Shown: positions 1-11,525 of the stretch, one piece after another
Numbering within the stretch: the stretch's first letter is position 1
Layout of the letters: each line of letters begins with the position of its first letter
Origin: Takakia lepidozioides
Lineage: Eukaryota > Streptophyta > Takakiopsida > Takakiales > Takakiaceae
Direction of reading: 5' to 3'
NCBI GenBank assembly: GCA_030704615.1
Contig: CM060734.1
Coordinates: 58,608,042-58,672,041 of the forward strand
DNA length: 64,000 nucleotides
Notes under the pieces: model-generated
Seen by the model: the letters and a program-made list of their open reading frames with translations, nothing else
Told to the model about the DNA's origin: nothing
Database searches by the model: none
Made by a program: the position numbers and the translations under genes

Positions 1-696
1 GAGCACAACTCCCTCTCAGATCCTAGGTGCAGAGTTCGCATGTGTACCATTGCAATCCGAGGCACAGTTCAGGCTTACAATCTGTGAGGAATAGATTGCA
101 GGCCCTTCCACCAAAGGGCTAGTGGCAAGGGCCCTCACAACATCTATGAGGCTCAAAGCTGCAGGTTTCGGGAACTCCTGGTATGCTCGAGTGGACAGTT
201 TATTTCAACGTAACGGACTTTCTACTACTTTCCTATTACCAATGAACCCAGATGAGGTGGACATCACATCCACACATGACCGCAACAGACTCATTCGGAG
301 AGAGCTTATGGAATGGAATTACATGTGAAGAGAACTTGGATGCTACCCAATCTCACAACAAAGCTCCACTTCTATCGAGAGACATTCTTGGTGCTCCGCG
401 ATGATAGAATCTTGAGACCAAATTACCTTTCAGCACCCTTAGCTCCTTCCCTCCTGAGGGCATTGGGGCAGTTCAGGGTGGGTTCCCACAACCTACGGAT
501 AGAGACTGGCAGATGGGAAAACCTGCAACGGGAGGACCGCCTATGTCCAGCTTGCATAGGGCGCAGCAAGGAAATTGAAACTGAAGAACACTTCTTCTTC
601 TACTGCCCTCTATACTACGAGATCCGATTGAACAACTTTATGGATATGTGCATCCCAGTTTCAGTTTCAGGAGAACTCAACGCCCATAGAACATGA
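1..696 (+). pseudogene. C-terminal remnant of a non-LTR retrotransposon (LINE) reverse transcriptase
   Basis: Two overlapping plus-strand frames (122-328 and 313-696) together encode the tail of a LINE ORF2 protein. The second has a run beginning LRALGQFRVGSHNLRIETGR and then a zinc-binding module, CPAC followed by a 17-residue spacer and EEHFFFYC, which is typical of the region after the RT domain in plant and algal LINEs. The frame switch near 313-328 and the absence of upstream RT motifs show a 5'-truncated, inactive copy; the left part may lie beyond the window edge. It is not the same copy as the LINE at 45 kb, whose zinc module differs. Assignment rests on motif shape, not on a database hit. 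Confidence 0.65.
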
Positions 697-1108
697 ACAG
701 AAGTAGGGGTAGAACTCACCTCATGCGCAGCGGGTTTGTGCCGTTTGCGCACCTTTTGGAGAGACTCTGCAGATGGAGGTGCAATTTCCGCCGAACTGTC
801 CTCCACCTCATCGTCGTCGCCCATGCTATAGTCGCTTGTGTCAAAATCCGAACTGGAAGACCGCCCACTGCTCTGCCTTCCCTCTCGCACCGACGCCATC
901 TGTACCAGATTCAGTCGAGCCAGGCGGGGGCTCCTTCGCACCGCGCGGGGCTGGAATGTGCACAAGTGGGAGGAGGTGATGCTGCCTCGGCGGTCGACCG
1001 CTTCTTACTAGGCGTGGACATAGACCATGACAAAGATGAAGACGAGCGAGGAAGACCAAGACATGCAAAGGAGGAAAGAAGGACAAGGAGGGGAGTGTGA
1101 TCACACAC
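615..1108 (-). pseudogene. Disrupted Ser/Asp-rich basic-acidic protein, not recognised
   Basis: Two minus-strand frames (911-1108, then 615-965) read as one low-complexity protein if a frameshift is allowed near 950-965. The first part is basic and proline-rich (MSTPSKKRSTAEAAS). The second goes from RRSPRLARLN into a Ser/Asp-rich stretch (SSDFDTSDYSMGDDDEVED) and ends in a basic patch (KVRKRHK). Such tails occur in transposon-encoded and chromatin proteins. No domain is recognised, and the opposite strand is also open because the region is GC-rich, so it may not be a gene. Confidence 0.22.
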
Positions 1109-1677
1109 CCCCCGAGCTCAAGGTGAAGATCCGGCCGTTGTTGATTTCAAATATGAACACGTGTCGTGCATCCGACACTATGGCCTTTTCGACTTTGAGA
1201 CGTTAAACCCTAAACCACTTACAGTCCTCCAGACAACTAGATGTAGTGATTCACACAACTGACATTTGGTTGGCCTGTTATGCAGGCTTGTTCTGTAATC
1301 TCCAGTGGACATCATACAGTTTCTTTGTTTCTTTCATTTTTTGTAATGCTTGAACAGTTCATATCCTCAATGTCTTATTGCGGTCCAGGCTTCAAGCAAA
1401 TGAGAGGTAGTCCTGGTAGGATGGTCAATGTCCTTAAAAGCGGCCTTGTCTATTATCCATCCAAAAACTAAAGGTCTCATCTATCATGGTTAATATATGC
1501 TTGGATAAGAAAATGACTCGGTATGTCTTCTTTTTCACAATCACGGGGAGGGTTACCTCGACTCACTAGCTGATCTCTTAGCACAATTGACACCAAGCCC
1601 TTGACACGGTTTTCATGTGCATGTCAGCATGCTCCAAAACAGCCAATGTGGCTGTTCGGGCGAGTTTGGCATTCGTT
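1109..1677. other. No recognisable gene
   Basis: Moderately AT-rich sequence with many stops in all frames. The 3' half may belong to the LINE trace that follows, but no motif supports this. Confidence 0.4.
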
Positions 1678-1740
1678 CCTTAAGCTCCCGACGACATAAA
1701 TTCAAGGTCAGATGGGTGGGGCCAGTTGCAACAATGAACC
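1678..1740 (+). repeat. Short LINE-like repeat shared with 30047-30105
   Basis: The segment starting CTTAAGCTCCCGACGACATA is nearly the same as the one at 30047, and both contain AAATTCAAGGTCAGATGG. At the second site this leads directly into a LINE C-terminal coding remnant, so the first copy is probably a shorter fragment of the same element family. Identity was judged by eye over about 55 bases. Confidence 0.55.
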
Positions 1741-1744
1741 GATA

Positions 1745-2542
1745 TTAGCCTTGAGTAGTTCTCTGACTCTTTGTGGCCCTTCTATGGTTATTTGTTTGTT
1801 GTTCTACTCCTTGTGGCCCTTTAGGAATCCCACAGACGTGATACACATATCTCTTTCTCACTTTTGGTCCTTCACTGACTACCAGAAATGTCACACCGTA
1901 TGTCTGCATCTGAAACTTTTCACCTTTGAGACAAAATTCTGCAGCACGCTCTGCTAGCTTCACATTGCCATGTATTCTGCAGGCACCAAGTAAAGCCCCA
2001 CACTAAAGCATCTGGTTTAATTGGCATTATGTTGATGAAATTCTCCGCCTCATCCAAGCGCCCTGCACGGCCAAGAAGGTCAACCATGCAGCCAAAATGT
2101 TTTCCTGTTGGAATGATTCTATTATCACACACAGCAGATTGATGCTTGTGTGAAGGGTTTTCTAGAGGATATCTGGAAAACCCGGATTAATTCCTTATAT
2201 GATGGTAAGTCTTACTACCACCGTCAGCCCCTGACGGAGGAGGTAGGTTCTGTTCCTTTTGTTCCCGCTCAAACTGGGCGCAGGGTCAATGGCCACAAGG
2301 CTACGGCATACAACGTCTTATGAGTACAATCTATAATCTCTACTCATAGAATGGAAATAGTGTTGTCCTTCATCTACTAGGCCCATATGGCTGCATGCAG
2401 ACAGAACTGCAATGAGTGTAACATCATTTGGCTTCACCCCTTGCTGTTTCAAAACTTGGTTGAAAAGTTGCAGAGCATCTTTGCCATGCCCTTGCTGTGA
2501 GAATATCCGAAGACCTGCTTGCCCTCTTCTACAGCTGGGCAC
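1745..2542 (-). pseudogene. PPR protein pseudogene (C-terminal PPR and E motifs)
   Basis: Reading on the minus strand from 2542: a PPR unit with KPNDVTLIAVLSACSHMGL and VDEGQHYFHSM, then [20 protein letters not shown] and IKPDALVWG, then an E-motif piece ([11 protein letters not shown]). These are hallmark PLS-class PPR and E-domain phrases of plant organellar RNA-editing factors. The reading frame is broken: about 180 bases are inserted between HSMSRDYR and IIPTGKHF (2147-2325), and the E region changes frame near 1960. There is no DYW domain downstream. It is a decayed PPR copy, not a functional gene. Confidence 0.85.
2147..2325 (+). other. Insertion inside the PPR pseudogene
   Basis: This block splits the PPR reading frame. 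On the plus strand it has an open stretch of about 56 codons (contains [20 protein letters not shown]) ending at TGA near 2321. The flanks carry similar 12-mers (GATTATAGATTG and GATAATAGAATC on the minus strand), which could be an aged target-site duplication or just the repeated PPR sequence. No poly(A) tail is seen and the inserted sequence is not identified. Confidence 0.4.
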
Positions 2543-2879
2543 AGGGAGTGTCGTTGAGGCTGAGAAAGGGGAAATTTGACCAGGTCATATCCGTTTGTGT
2601 TACTTCGAAGGTGTGGGCCAGCCTGCCAGAAGGTCAAAACAGGTGCATGCTGACATATGAAAGTCTGGCGTCGTGGAGATTGTTGGCTGTGAGGTGGGGA
2701 TGGGGTTATCATCTTTCCTGGTAAATGAAGATATGATTGACATTCTCCTCTCCCATAACCTGTCACATTTCCTATAGGAAGTTCTTGTGACGCCCTTGAC
2801 ATGCTGTTGATGTGAATGAAAGCAGGAGGCTTGTAGAATAGCAACAATGGAGAATTCAGGGGTGTTTGGATTGGGGCAG

Positions 2880-3520
2880 AGCATACCATGGAAGAGAACA
2901 AGGGGGCACCAAACAGTTTTCAGTGGGGGAAGTTGAATCAGTTCGGAGTTGAAAGTCGAGTGTTTAGGAAGATTTGTTGCGAAGGTGTGGGATCCGAGAG
3001 GGACATTACATCGCTGCATGAGGAGGTGGCTGTTGACCCTATGTTGCTGGGAGAAAGAATTCCCTCCATCATTCTTTGACGTCATGACGCACTTGCTAGT
3101 GCCTATGTAGAGGGAGTGCATGGTGTGGGCCCGTAGCCAATGTTGGATGTACCCCATTGAGATCAGGTACCTGAAGGATTGAAGGGGTATGTAGCGACAT
3201 GGCACGGCCCAGAGGGGAGTATGGCGGAGGGCTACATCCCGACGAAGCACTGGGCTTCTGACAGAGGATATGTCTTCATTTGATGGCAAATACAACGACG
3301 GGTGTTGTGGGCCGAGAACGAGGGAAAAGAAGGAAGGAGTAGTTGTAGGCGAAGTCCTAGAAGCTAGAAGGTGTTGGAACAAAGCGTGCCATGAGCCGCG
3401 CCTTCGGGATGTGGCACATGATTATGTGCCTGAACAAACCCATAACAACCATGACCCCATGGAGACGTGGTGTAAACTTATATCCCGCTGTGCTATTTCT
3501 AATGGTCTTTGATCATGAAT
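2880..3520 (+). pseudogene. CACTA (En/Spm) transposase fragment, DUF4218-like
   Basis: Across several plus-strand frames the conserved order of the CACTA TNP2 DUF4218 region can be read: PPSFFDVMTHLL (near 3062-3097), a tryptophan-rich WMYPIE block (near 3145), PEGSMAEGY (near 3210-3236) and MSSFDGKYN (3270). Frame changes between these blocks mean the protein is broken. The DUF4216 region follows at 3.7-4.6 kb in the usual TNP2 order. The long minus-strand open frame across 2600-3382 is its shadow. Confidence 0.72.
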
Positions 3521-3687
3521 TACATATATATTGTCAACGGTCCATCCGGCCACTATGGGAGTGGGATCGTGTACTAACAGGGTGCTTCAGACGACAACAG
3601 AGGGTGTTTCGTAGTTGGTGTTGTTGCTTGCAAGTGATCATGAAGTAGGCTGCATCACTACAATGTGCTTGAAAGGACACACTCTAC

Positions 3688-4644
3688 ATGTGGCATGCAT
3701 GTACAATACGGTGTTGGTCAGGGGGACTGAGTTGCAGCTTCTATTTGGTTTCTGCCAGAAAATACGCAGCGGAGAAGGTCCGCCTGAAAACGGAACGGAG
3801 AGCATTTGCAAAAGCATGGCGGAGGGGCGGTCGTAGGCGCAGATCCCCGGTGGAGTACCCGACAACAATGGAGGAGCTGCAGCCTTTTACAGTGTGGGTC
3901 AGATCTGCAATTGCAGTGTACGCATCAGAGAACGAGGACCCAGATGAGGGCATGGTGAGTCTGTCATTCCCCCCAGGGCTAATTGCCACTTCGTACCGGT
4001 CAATGAAAGCATATGGCAATCACTATAGAGTGGACGATGCCAACACCAGCCTCCTGGTGACTTATGACAGCGGAGTGGCATCATTTTTTGAACAAGAGAG
4101 TAGGAGCTGTGCACGAGATCGGAATCCAATTTCATGCCATGTGCAATATGTAGGAGTGATCAAAGAGATCCTTAAACTAGACTATGGTCTTGTGAAGCCA
4201 ATTCTATTCCGTTGTTCTTGGGTAAAAGCCAATATGGTAGGAGAGAATGCCACCATGAAACGGGATGAGTACGGGTTCCTCCTTGCTGATTTCAGAAAAA
4301 TGCTACCACAAGATGAAGAGCCATTTATCTTCCTATCGCAAGTTGAGCAAGTTTTCTTTTCAGATGACATCCATGCGCCGGGATGGAAGGTGGTTCTTCA
4401 CAAGGACCCCCGGGCCAAACGAGTCGTTGCCGACGTCCATGATCTGGATCTAGGGGAGAATGCCGACCACGAGGGTCTGAGGGAACCACGAAATCTACCA
4501 GATACGGCCGAACCAGTCTCTTTGGAAGGAGCAGTTACCTTTAATGAGGAAGACATTCCAGGGTTGGTAATTACCGCCAGGCAAATTGCAGATGTGGGTA
4601 GTGAAGGGGAAGATTATTTGGATACGGATAGTGAGCCCAGCTGA
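3688..4644 (+). pseudogene. CACTA transposase C-terminal part with DUF4216 domain
   Basis: A continuous frame of 318 codons ending at TGA 4642-4644. After about 80 residues of basic, non-typical sequence it contains YRSMKAYGNHYRVDD, then the DUF4216 core: YVGVIKEILKLDYGLVKPIL, FRCSWVK, DEYGFLLADF, EEPFIFLSQVEQVFFSDD and GWKVVLHKDPR. The tail is acidic, as is usual for TNP2-type proteins (TDSEPS at the end). The domain looks intact, but the catalytic transposase part upstream is missing or broken, so the element cannot be autonomous. The first ATG is not reliable because the natural frame should continue from the DUF4218 block. Confidence 0.78.
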
Positions 4645-6054
4645 ATCTCAGTGTCCATTAAGCCAGCAGCTCATAGACGAGAGCTATGCTAAGGACTCTT
4701 ACTGTCCTTAGAACCCATTTTGTACAGTCTTGCTTATAAGCAAGGGCAAGACAGTTAATAGTATCGATAATGTATGGGTATGTGGTCACTGACTGTCTTG
4801 TGAACAAACCTTTTTTTGTTCTGCCCATATTGTTTCTGACATGTGAGGAGAGGATCGTCTTTATGTACGGGAAGTAGACGTGAATGTGTGCATGTATTTT
4901 CTGGCCCATCTGCATGCTTTCCAGGAACAAAGACCAGTGGAATGGGGGGTGTCTCCAAAGGAGCAGGACCGAACGACACATTTTTATGCTTCCCTTGCTT
5001 TCCTTCTCACCGTTGTTCCAAGCACTTGGCAAGACACCCCAGAGCCGCAAATCCAGCAACCACCACAAACACATCTAACTGATTGTAGTGACACGGGAAT
5101 AGCTCACTTATAGAGGAATTGAACCTCCAGCCAAATGAATGGCTCTGCCCCTTGTAGCACAAGTGCGATGCAAAAACAAGGTGAGTACAAAATGAAGAAG
5201 CACTTACGAGGTCCCCATCCCTGGGATGGGCTCCCACTTCTGCTCTGGAACTGTGCAGGCCTGAGTAGCACCAAATTGCATGAATCCTAAGCCTGAATGT
5301 CAAATGCAGGTTTATATCGCGATGTAGCACGCCATCATCTTACCTGTAGTTTCCAGTTTCACTGGTGTCACATTTGCCTTCAAGTCAACATCAAAATTAA
5401 GTCCACCTATGCGCAAATCGCAGAATCTCTCATGACACCATCTGCGTACCGAAAAACTGGTTTGGCATGATATAATTGTAGTTCACAACCTTAATGAACG
5501 CTTTCAGCCTTTACCTCTCTGTGCGCTCCATCGTGCCTCCATCCAGCACATTCTGTAAATGTTGAATGACCAAGAACCCGATGTCACACCGTTCTGAGAA
5601 GCCACTACGCGCGCTCACAGTATACGAAGGCCTTGCCGTGTCAGGATTTGCATTCCCACGTCCCGCCATGTCCGACGCAGCACTTGCATCCTTGCCAGAC
5701 AGGCCAGGTGGAGGCAGCATGTATTAAAATATCTATTCCCCCAAGGCCACATTTTGTTTACCTCTTTTTGTGAAAGCCACGTCAGCAAATGTGCTGCCGA
5801 GTCATGGATGCAATGAATGCGCAGTGGTTCATGGAGTCGTTGAGTCGACTACATATTCACTTTAATGAATAAATATCTTTATTCCATTAATCGAATTAGG
5901 AATGCAAATTTGTAGTCGCATGTGCAGTAATTGCAACCACTTGCTATTTTGGTTTTTTCAAATTTTGTCTGTTTCGACTCTCCAGTAGTCCCGTTTACTA
6001 CCAAGTGGTTCCCGGAGTGGTCGCGGACATGCAGTCGATTCGAAAAAGACACGA
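4645..6054. other. Gap between two CACTA fragments, no recognised gene
   Basis: No conserved protein was recognised on either strand. A small minus-strand frame (5511-5720, contains MAGRGNANPDTARPSYTVSA) has no known motif. The stretches near 5823-5853 and 6003-6040 resemble one another (GTGGTTC, CGGAGT or TGGAGT, then GTCGA) and may be flanks of a short inserted element. No CACTA terminus was found here. Confidence 0.35.
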
Positions 6055-6588
6055 ATGCTTCTAGTGTCCGCAACACTAGTGCAAGATGATTGTGGTTTCA
6101 TACGCGTAAATGCAGATAGGCTCAACCCTACTCATCGTCCCTCCGATGAGCCTTTTTCATGGCCTTCAGACATGAAGCAAGTTTTCTTCTCCGATGACAA
6201 AACAAGAGGGGAGAATTGGAAGGTGGTTGTGCATGCTCAGCCAAGAGGAAGACGTATCTATCATGGTCTCGGATCTCCATGGGGTGAGGCAATTGCGGTG
6301 GACGGAGAGACTGATCATAATGATGCTAATGATGGAGGTTGGGTAGAGGGGGTAGAAGAGGATGATGACGCCCCGGACAATGCATCCCGGACCCTATATG
6401 ATGAAGCTCCAGAAGATACGTATGTTGGAGAAGGAGACGAAGACACTACCATTGACAACGAGGTAGAGGATGATTCGGAGGTGCCTTTTGAGGGCCGGGC
6501 CATTTATGACGATGACTCCGATGACCAAGAAGACTTGCAGCTTGATGAGGATGAAGAAGCTCCGGATGATGATGTTCAAGTTGATTAG
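6055..6588 (+). pseudogene. Second CACTA transposase fragment (DUF4216 end and acidic tail)
   Basis: The open frame starts inside a DUF4216 domain: DDCGFIRVNADRLN matches the DEYGF..ADF position of the copy at 4.2 kb, followed by SDMKQVFFSDD and NWKVVVHAQPRGRR. A long Asp/Glu-rich tail follows (YDDDSDDQEDLQLDEDEEA) to TAG at 6586. Only the last third of the transposase is present. It lies about 800 bases inside the CACTA terminus at 7400 and in the expected orientation, so it probably belongs to that element. Confidence 0.75.
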
Positions 6589-6839
6589 ACACAAAATCAA
6601 AGCTACATAACAATTCTCGCACCGAACTGTACCCATCGATTCGATTGATTGTACATGTACATGCATATTGTAGCTTATTTCTATGATTGATCAAATATGG
6701 CTGTGGCTGGTAGTTTTTCAAGAAAGAAGGCAGAGACAATGAATATGTTGGAGCAATACATACAGATGTGGTATCAAGAGAATTATCAAAATGAATGTCA
6801 CAATGTACAAGAAGATCCACAACAACAAGCTAAACCATA

Positions 6840-7400
6840 AGGAAAAACAAACACCCTACCCCAGTACTATATGAAAAAGAAAAAAACTAAGAACCCCCAA
6901 AGGCCCTAAACCTAAACCTAGAAAGCCCTGCCATCGCCGTCTACGACCCCCACGCGTCGCAAACTGCGACGCGATTTTTTGGATTTATGACGTTGGGGGT
7001 TGCAAACTGTTTTTTTCGTTTTGAAAGAATAGGGCAGCCGGGTTGTTTGCGACGCCCGGGCGTTGCAGGGGCCTTTTGCCCTTCATGCCACCAGACGACA
7101 GCTTGGCGTCGCAAGAAAGGGCTGGGATGAAAGAAATGGCAAGAAATGGCTATTTTTTTCGGCTTGCGACGACCGACCGTCGCCAGAAAGGGCTGCCTTC
7201 TGCCCTTCGCTGGGGGGCGACGCTTGAGCGTCGCACGGAAGGGATGCCTTCTGCCCTTCATCCGCCTGTGCGACGGCCAGGTGGCGACCCGTGGGGTTTG
7301 GTTGCGACGGCCCGGCGTCGCAAACAGGCTCCGCGGGGTTGGCGTCGCGCGGGGCGTGGGGGTGCGGCTGGCGTCGCAAACCCCCCCCATTTGCTTTAGT
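6840..7400 (+). mobile_element. CACTA element 3' end: subterminal repeats and terminal inverted repeat
   Basis: A GC-rich region packed with GCGACG and CGTCGC units in both orientations (about 6940-7380), the classic subterminal repeat structure that CACTA transposases bind. It ends in TTTGCTTTAGTG at 7389-7400; the reverse complement begins CACTAAAGCAAA, a CACTA-type terminus. The next three bases (ATG, 7401-7403) would be one copy of the 3-bp target duplication. The matching left end was not found in the window. Confidence 0.75.
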
Positions 7401-7403
7401 GAT

Positions 7404-8430
7404 GAAGCAAATGATCCTCCCCCACTTAAATGTTAGCTTGAATGTACCTTGATTGGATAAGACCCATGAGTGAATCTTACACATGTAAATATTCATATGC
7501 TTATATAAGCTTGTATATATACATAGGCTTATATACATGTTGTAACTTAGGGTTATTTTTTTTTTGCAGGGAAGACCTGTGTTGCGCGGGGATGCAGAAA
7601 GACGCTGCCTCTTCGCTGAAAAGCTTTAGGGTTTTGTTTATGGCAGAGAAGACGCGCAAGGATGGGAGGATGGGAGCGTCTTCATGCATGGCTTTCTGGA
7701 AGTACAAGAGCATGAGAGGGAGTCCTCCATATGTGTGTAGGTGGGATTTGCAGCCAACCCGAAGGCTGAAGCAGCTACAAGTATGTGTTATCGCTTCTCA
7801 TTTATGAAACAACACGGTTACTCTTGGTGCAAATTCTCTCCTGTCTTGTTGGAAACTTGGAAACCTGAGTTTGTGATTGCTTGGTCCAGGTTTATCGAGA
7901 GCATATCCTACTGGCATTCTCTTCCTGCTTGTGCCATTCTGTAGTCTTTAAGCTCTAGATGCACATAGGTACATTACTCCTTCCTTGCTCTTAGAGAGGA
8001 TGTTCGAGAGAGTCGTGGCCATCAAATGTGGTTGAGTGGTGTGACAGATCTCTTGCAATTGAGGATTAAACCAAAGTTGTACGGTCTGCCAGCAGAAATG
8101 ATACGAATTGAAATGGTACTTTATAACGTCCATAGAAAGTTCAAAGAGCTTATGGAACAAAATGGGAAAAAAAACATGAGAGAAGAAACAAGACCAGAGC
8201 CAAAAAAATAAGCAGAGAAAGACTCAAATTGCACACAGATTTGGAATGTATGTGGAGAGAAAAAAATTACTATTTGATTAGTCATTTAACAAGGTGTTGG
8301 AGCATGCACAGATTAACACGGATGAATCCAAGTTGTGTTGTATTTTCAGTATAGGGTTTGCTGTCACATTTTAGGTTTCACCTTGTTCATGTTATCTTCT
8401 AGGCTTCCTCACTATCTCTCTATTTACAGT
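7404..8430. other. No recognised gene; sequence becomes AT-rich
   Basis: Short frames only (for example 7442-7807 and 7741-7944, plus), none with a known motif. The stretch from 7545 reads like an intron end (a T-tract then GCAG at 7569) followed by about 170 open bases containing MAEKTRKDGRMGASSCMAFW, which might be one exon of an unidentified gene. Confidence 0.3.
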
Positions 8431-8661
8431 TTCACAGTTTTACAAATTTACAGTTTTATAATTTCATGGATCTTTAGTATATATCTTTTTAAACATATAA
8501 AGACATCTAGATAAGTTTCTCAGTGAGTATTACAGTTTTACAGTTTTACAAATTTACAGTTTTATAGTTTTATGGATTTACAGTTTTACAGTTTTATGGA
8601 TCTTTAGTATATATCTTTTTAAACATATAAAGACATCTAGATAAGTTTCTCAGTGAGTATT
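8431..8661 (+). repeat. Direct duplication with CAGTTTTACAG microrepeats
   Basis: A 64-base segment at 8468-8531 (starts GGATCTTTAGTATATATC, ends CAGTGAGTATT) recurs at 8598-8661. Each copy is preceded by runs of CAGTTTTACAG and AAATTTACAG. It is an imperfect tandem duplication of roughly 130 bases. Confidence 0.85.
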
Positions 8662-9831
8662 TCAGTATTTTGGTTCGGAGCGGGTCTCGTCTACCAGCCT
8701 CAATGGCTTGTACAAGGTTATTTTTTCTTTGATTAATAAAATTAAAGCTGGGCCTCAGTCCCCTTTAACCTACATATATATATCAGTATTTCACTTAACA
8801 AATCATTTTTCAGCTCATTATAAACTTCATTTTTTTTTTCAGTTGTCATATTTTAAATTTATTTGCTTTCGATTTCAAATTACTTCTTTGTATTTCTATT
8901 ATCTCAATTACATAAAAGTTTTTATTTCATATTCACATTTATTTTATATCATTCTGCTTTGCATGCCCAATCCACATATCTAATGTTCTCACTTTCACCA
9001 CGGGTTTAATTTCATAGTTTTAAAATTTAAAATTCCAACAATTGAATACAACCAATATATTAGCTTGAGGTTCAATTTTTCACTTCATATCATATGATTT
9101 ATTTCCAGGAAATAATTATATTCAAAATTCTCTAATCTCATTTTTTTCATTAATCTAATTAATATTGTGCATTTTTGTTTACAATTATTGTTGCGGTTAA
9201 CAACAAAAATTCTGAATTCATCTTCTTCTTTACGTATTTAATCCTACATTTCTCATTTATTAATGCTTACATACTTAACTACAACATAGTAAATTGCATC
9301 CAAAAAAGTTCATCCATCCAAAAAATAGTCAGTATTTCAATAAATATCTCAATATTTTAGTAAAATTGAAAGATCAGTTAATAGTATCATACATTATACT
9401 TAATTTTTGCTCTTATGGTACATGTTCATTTAGGTCATTGTTCTATTTTGAAAAATATCAAATATAAAATTTTATGAGAGGATTTGATGATTATTATATT
9501 TTCAATTGCCAAAGTTGTCAATACAAATAATGAATCATATATTTTCACATAACAGATATTCTAATATGAAGATTGAATGATGCTTAGGTTTTTTCGATTT
9601 AAGTCTATTCTCTATTATAGGGAATTTGTTTTGTAATTTGTTTTCTATCTACAAATAAAATAAAGTTTTTCCAAGGTCTCTGGTCTCTGCCCTATATATA
9701 TATATATATATATAGTTTCAATATAAAATTGTAAATAAATATTCTTCTCTCAGGGTGGAGCCATTACGCGACTAGCCGCTTGTTTAATATGACCTAGAGG
9801 CCTCTGTCCCCTCTCGAAAAGTTAAAATATT
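8662..9831 (+). repeat. AT-rich LINE/SINE 3' tail fragments and a TA microsatellite
   Basis: Three places carry the same 3'-tail signature as the LINE at 45-50 kb: near 8733-8765 (AATAAAATTAAAGCTGGGCC then TCAGTCCC), near 9654-9692 (AATAAAATAAAG, then GGTCTCTGGTCTCTGCCC) and near 9793-9818 (GAGGCCTCTGTCCCCTC). A (TA)n run sits at 9692-9714. Between them is AT-rich sequence without coding potential. They look like ends of short retroposed copies. Confidence 0.5.
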
Positions 9832-10045
9832 GCACATCGGCTGATAGATCAGCTGGTAAGTGCACAGTGTGTCGCCTGGTGATGTAGGATTCAAACCCGC
9901 TGCCCTGCGCGGTGTGTGGATTGTTCATGACCGGTTGGTCTGGTGGTGATGTTTCCCTCCTATGTGCCCAATGGCTTATCTGAAAGGGGGTTTTTCCCCC
10001 TCCTCAAGGGCCTGAATTGTGAAAGTCGCTCCCAAGTTTCCTTTT
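9832..10045 (+). mobile_element. tRNA-derived SINE-like element (plus strand)
   Basis: The head reads GATAGATCAGCTGGTAAGTG, which resembles a tRNA A box, followed at normal tRNA distance by GGATTCAAACCC, a B box. After the head comes GCGCGGTGTGTGG, shared in form with the element at 15.5 kb. There is no matching acceptor stem, so it is not a tRNA gene. The body ends in a T/A-rich run near 10040. Confidence 0.6.
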
Positions 10046-10479
10046 ATATATATATAATATTTATGGTGAAATCCTTTCTGATAGTTGTAGCCATAAAACT
10101 ATTGATCTCTGCAAATAACCACAACACATTATCATATTGTAAATTTTCATACTCGACACTCATATTTTTTTATAATTTTTGAATAAATTCATGAATAGTG
10201 AATATGTCATATAGTAAGATTGAAGATTAAAGCTCAACAAAAAGTAATTTTGAAGATTTCTTTATCTGACATTTGTAAAAATTGTTTAAAATGAGCTATA
10301 CATTCACAACACAATATTGATGGCACATTTTGAGCACAACTCAACAAATAATTAACAATGAAATAATGTCTAGTTTAGGAATGAAATAACTTTGTGTTCT
10401 TCACATCAATAGAACCAATAACCATAATAATAAAAAATTGAATGCAATGAACAAATCTGAAATGATAAAACTGAAATGA
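10046..10479. other. AT-rich, no gene seen
   Basis: No coding signature or repeat recognised beyond simple A/T richness. Confidence 0.5.
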
Positions 10480-11240
10480 ACTAAATGTGATGGAAGTGAA
10501 TATATAATAGAATTAAATGTGATGGAACAGAAAGATATAATAGAACTCAATAAAGTTATCTGTTAAGTACAGGGGATGGAGGGTGAGTTAGGCCAGTTTG
10601 GCCAAAAGAGAGGTTGAAGTGCAATAAATGTCAAAAGAGCAGGGATTAAAATACGAGCTAAAAAAAGATAGGACCAAACTCAAAATAGCACCAAAATGAG
10701 AGCAAAACGAGTTTAATCCTATGTTTGGTTTTTGGCTTTCCTCTCGGGATACGTGGCCCGGCGTGGAACCAAGCGGGCATGAGGCTGGGGCGGGCCCCAC
10801 ACAGATTTAAGGAGAATACACTCTGACTTTAAGGAGAACACGTGCGCAAGTGTGCGTGGCCCGCTGCCGTCCCTAGTTTTGGTTTTGATACCCTGTCTGC
10901 ATGACTTCCTGGATATGTGCAAAGTGCCGAGGAGAGGTATAGTAGGGATGTTTTAGGGGGCGGAAGGGCTTAGTCACTTTACGGATAACTTTAATGTGAT
11001 AGAACTAAAGGGAACTGAATATAATGGAACTTAAGGGATTTTTTTGACGGGAGTTGCATACAATGGAACTAATTATGATAGAACCCAAGGAAGCTGAATA
11101 TAATGGAACTGAAGAGAACTGTCTGAAGGGAATTGAGTATAATGGAAGTTAATGCGATAATATAGAAGGAATAAAACTGAAGGGAATGGAATATAATGGA
11201 GCTGAAGGGATGGGATATGATGTAAATATGGCACTCACCA
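10480..11240 (+). repeat. Degenerate tandem repeat of GAACTGAAGGGAATGGAATA-type units
   Basis: Units of about 25-40 bases built on AACTGAA(G)GGAA and GAATATAATGGAA recur from 10486 to 10555 and from 10990 to 11225, with a late copy near 11690-11725. They are separated by a less repetitive, more GC-rich stretch (10570-10980). The unit length varies, so this is an old minisatellite or the remains of one. Confidence 0.65.
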
Positions 11241-11525
11241 TGGATAACAATAGAGGGATGCAACTGTAAATAAGCTCCCCAAGTTTGCGTGGGTCTGTCG
11301 ATGGTCCAAGAATTAAAAATAAGGGCCGATATATAATAATATATTAATAGTAAGCTACACAAAATTTGAAGAAATAACCCTGTGTAAGGGGGTACAAAAA
11401 AAGACGGTAGGAAGGCAACAACTATTAAATGGAGGATGGTTCAAGCGCCAAATTGGGGTGTGTAGAGTATAGATGTCCAGTGGTGGTTTCTAAAGGTGAC
11501 GTGTGGAGTTGGGGCCGCCGCCCTG

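Noticed and set aside
2000-2014. CACTAAAGCATCTGG as the left end of the CACTA element ending at 7400
   Set aside because: It is the complement of a conserved PPR motif (PDALVWG) inside the PPR pseudogene, and there is no matching 3-bp duplication or subterminal array.
2600-3382. 260-codon minus-strand open frame
   Set aside because: It has no motif, and the plus strand of the same region carries conserved DUF4218 blocks of a CACTA transposase, so the frame is a shadow.
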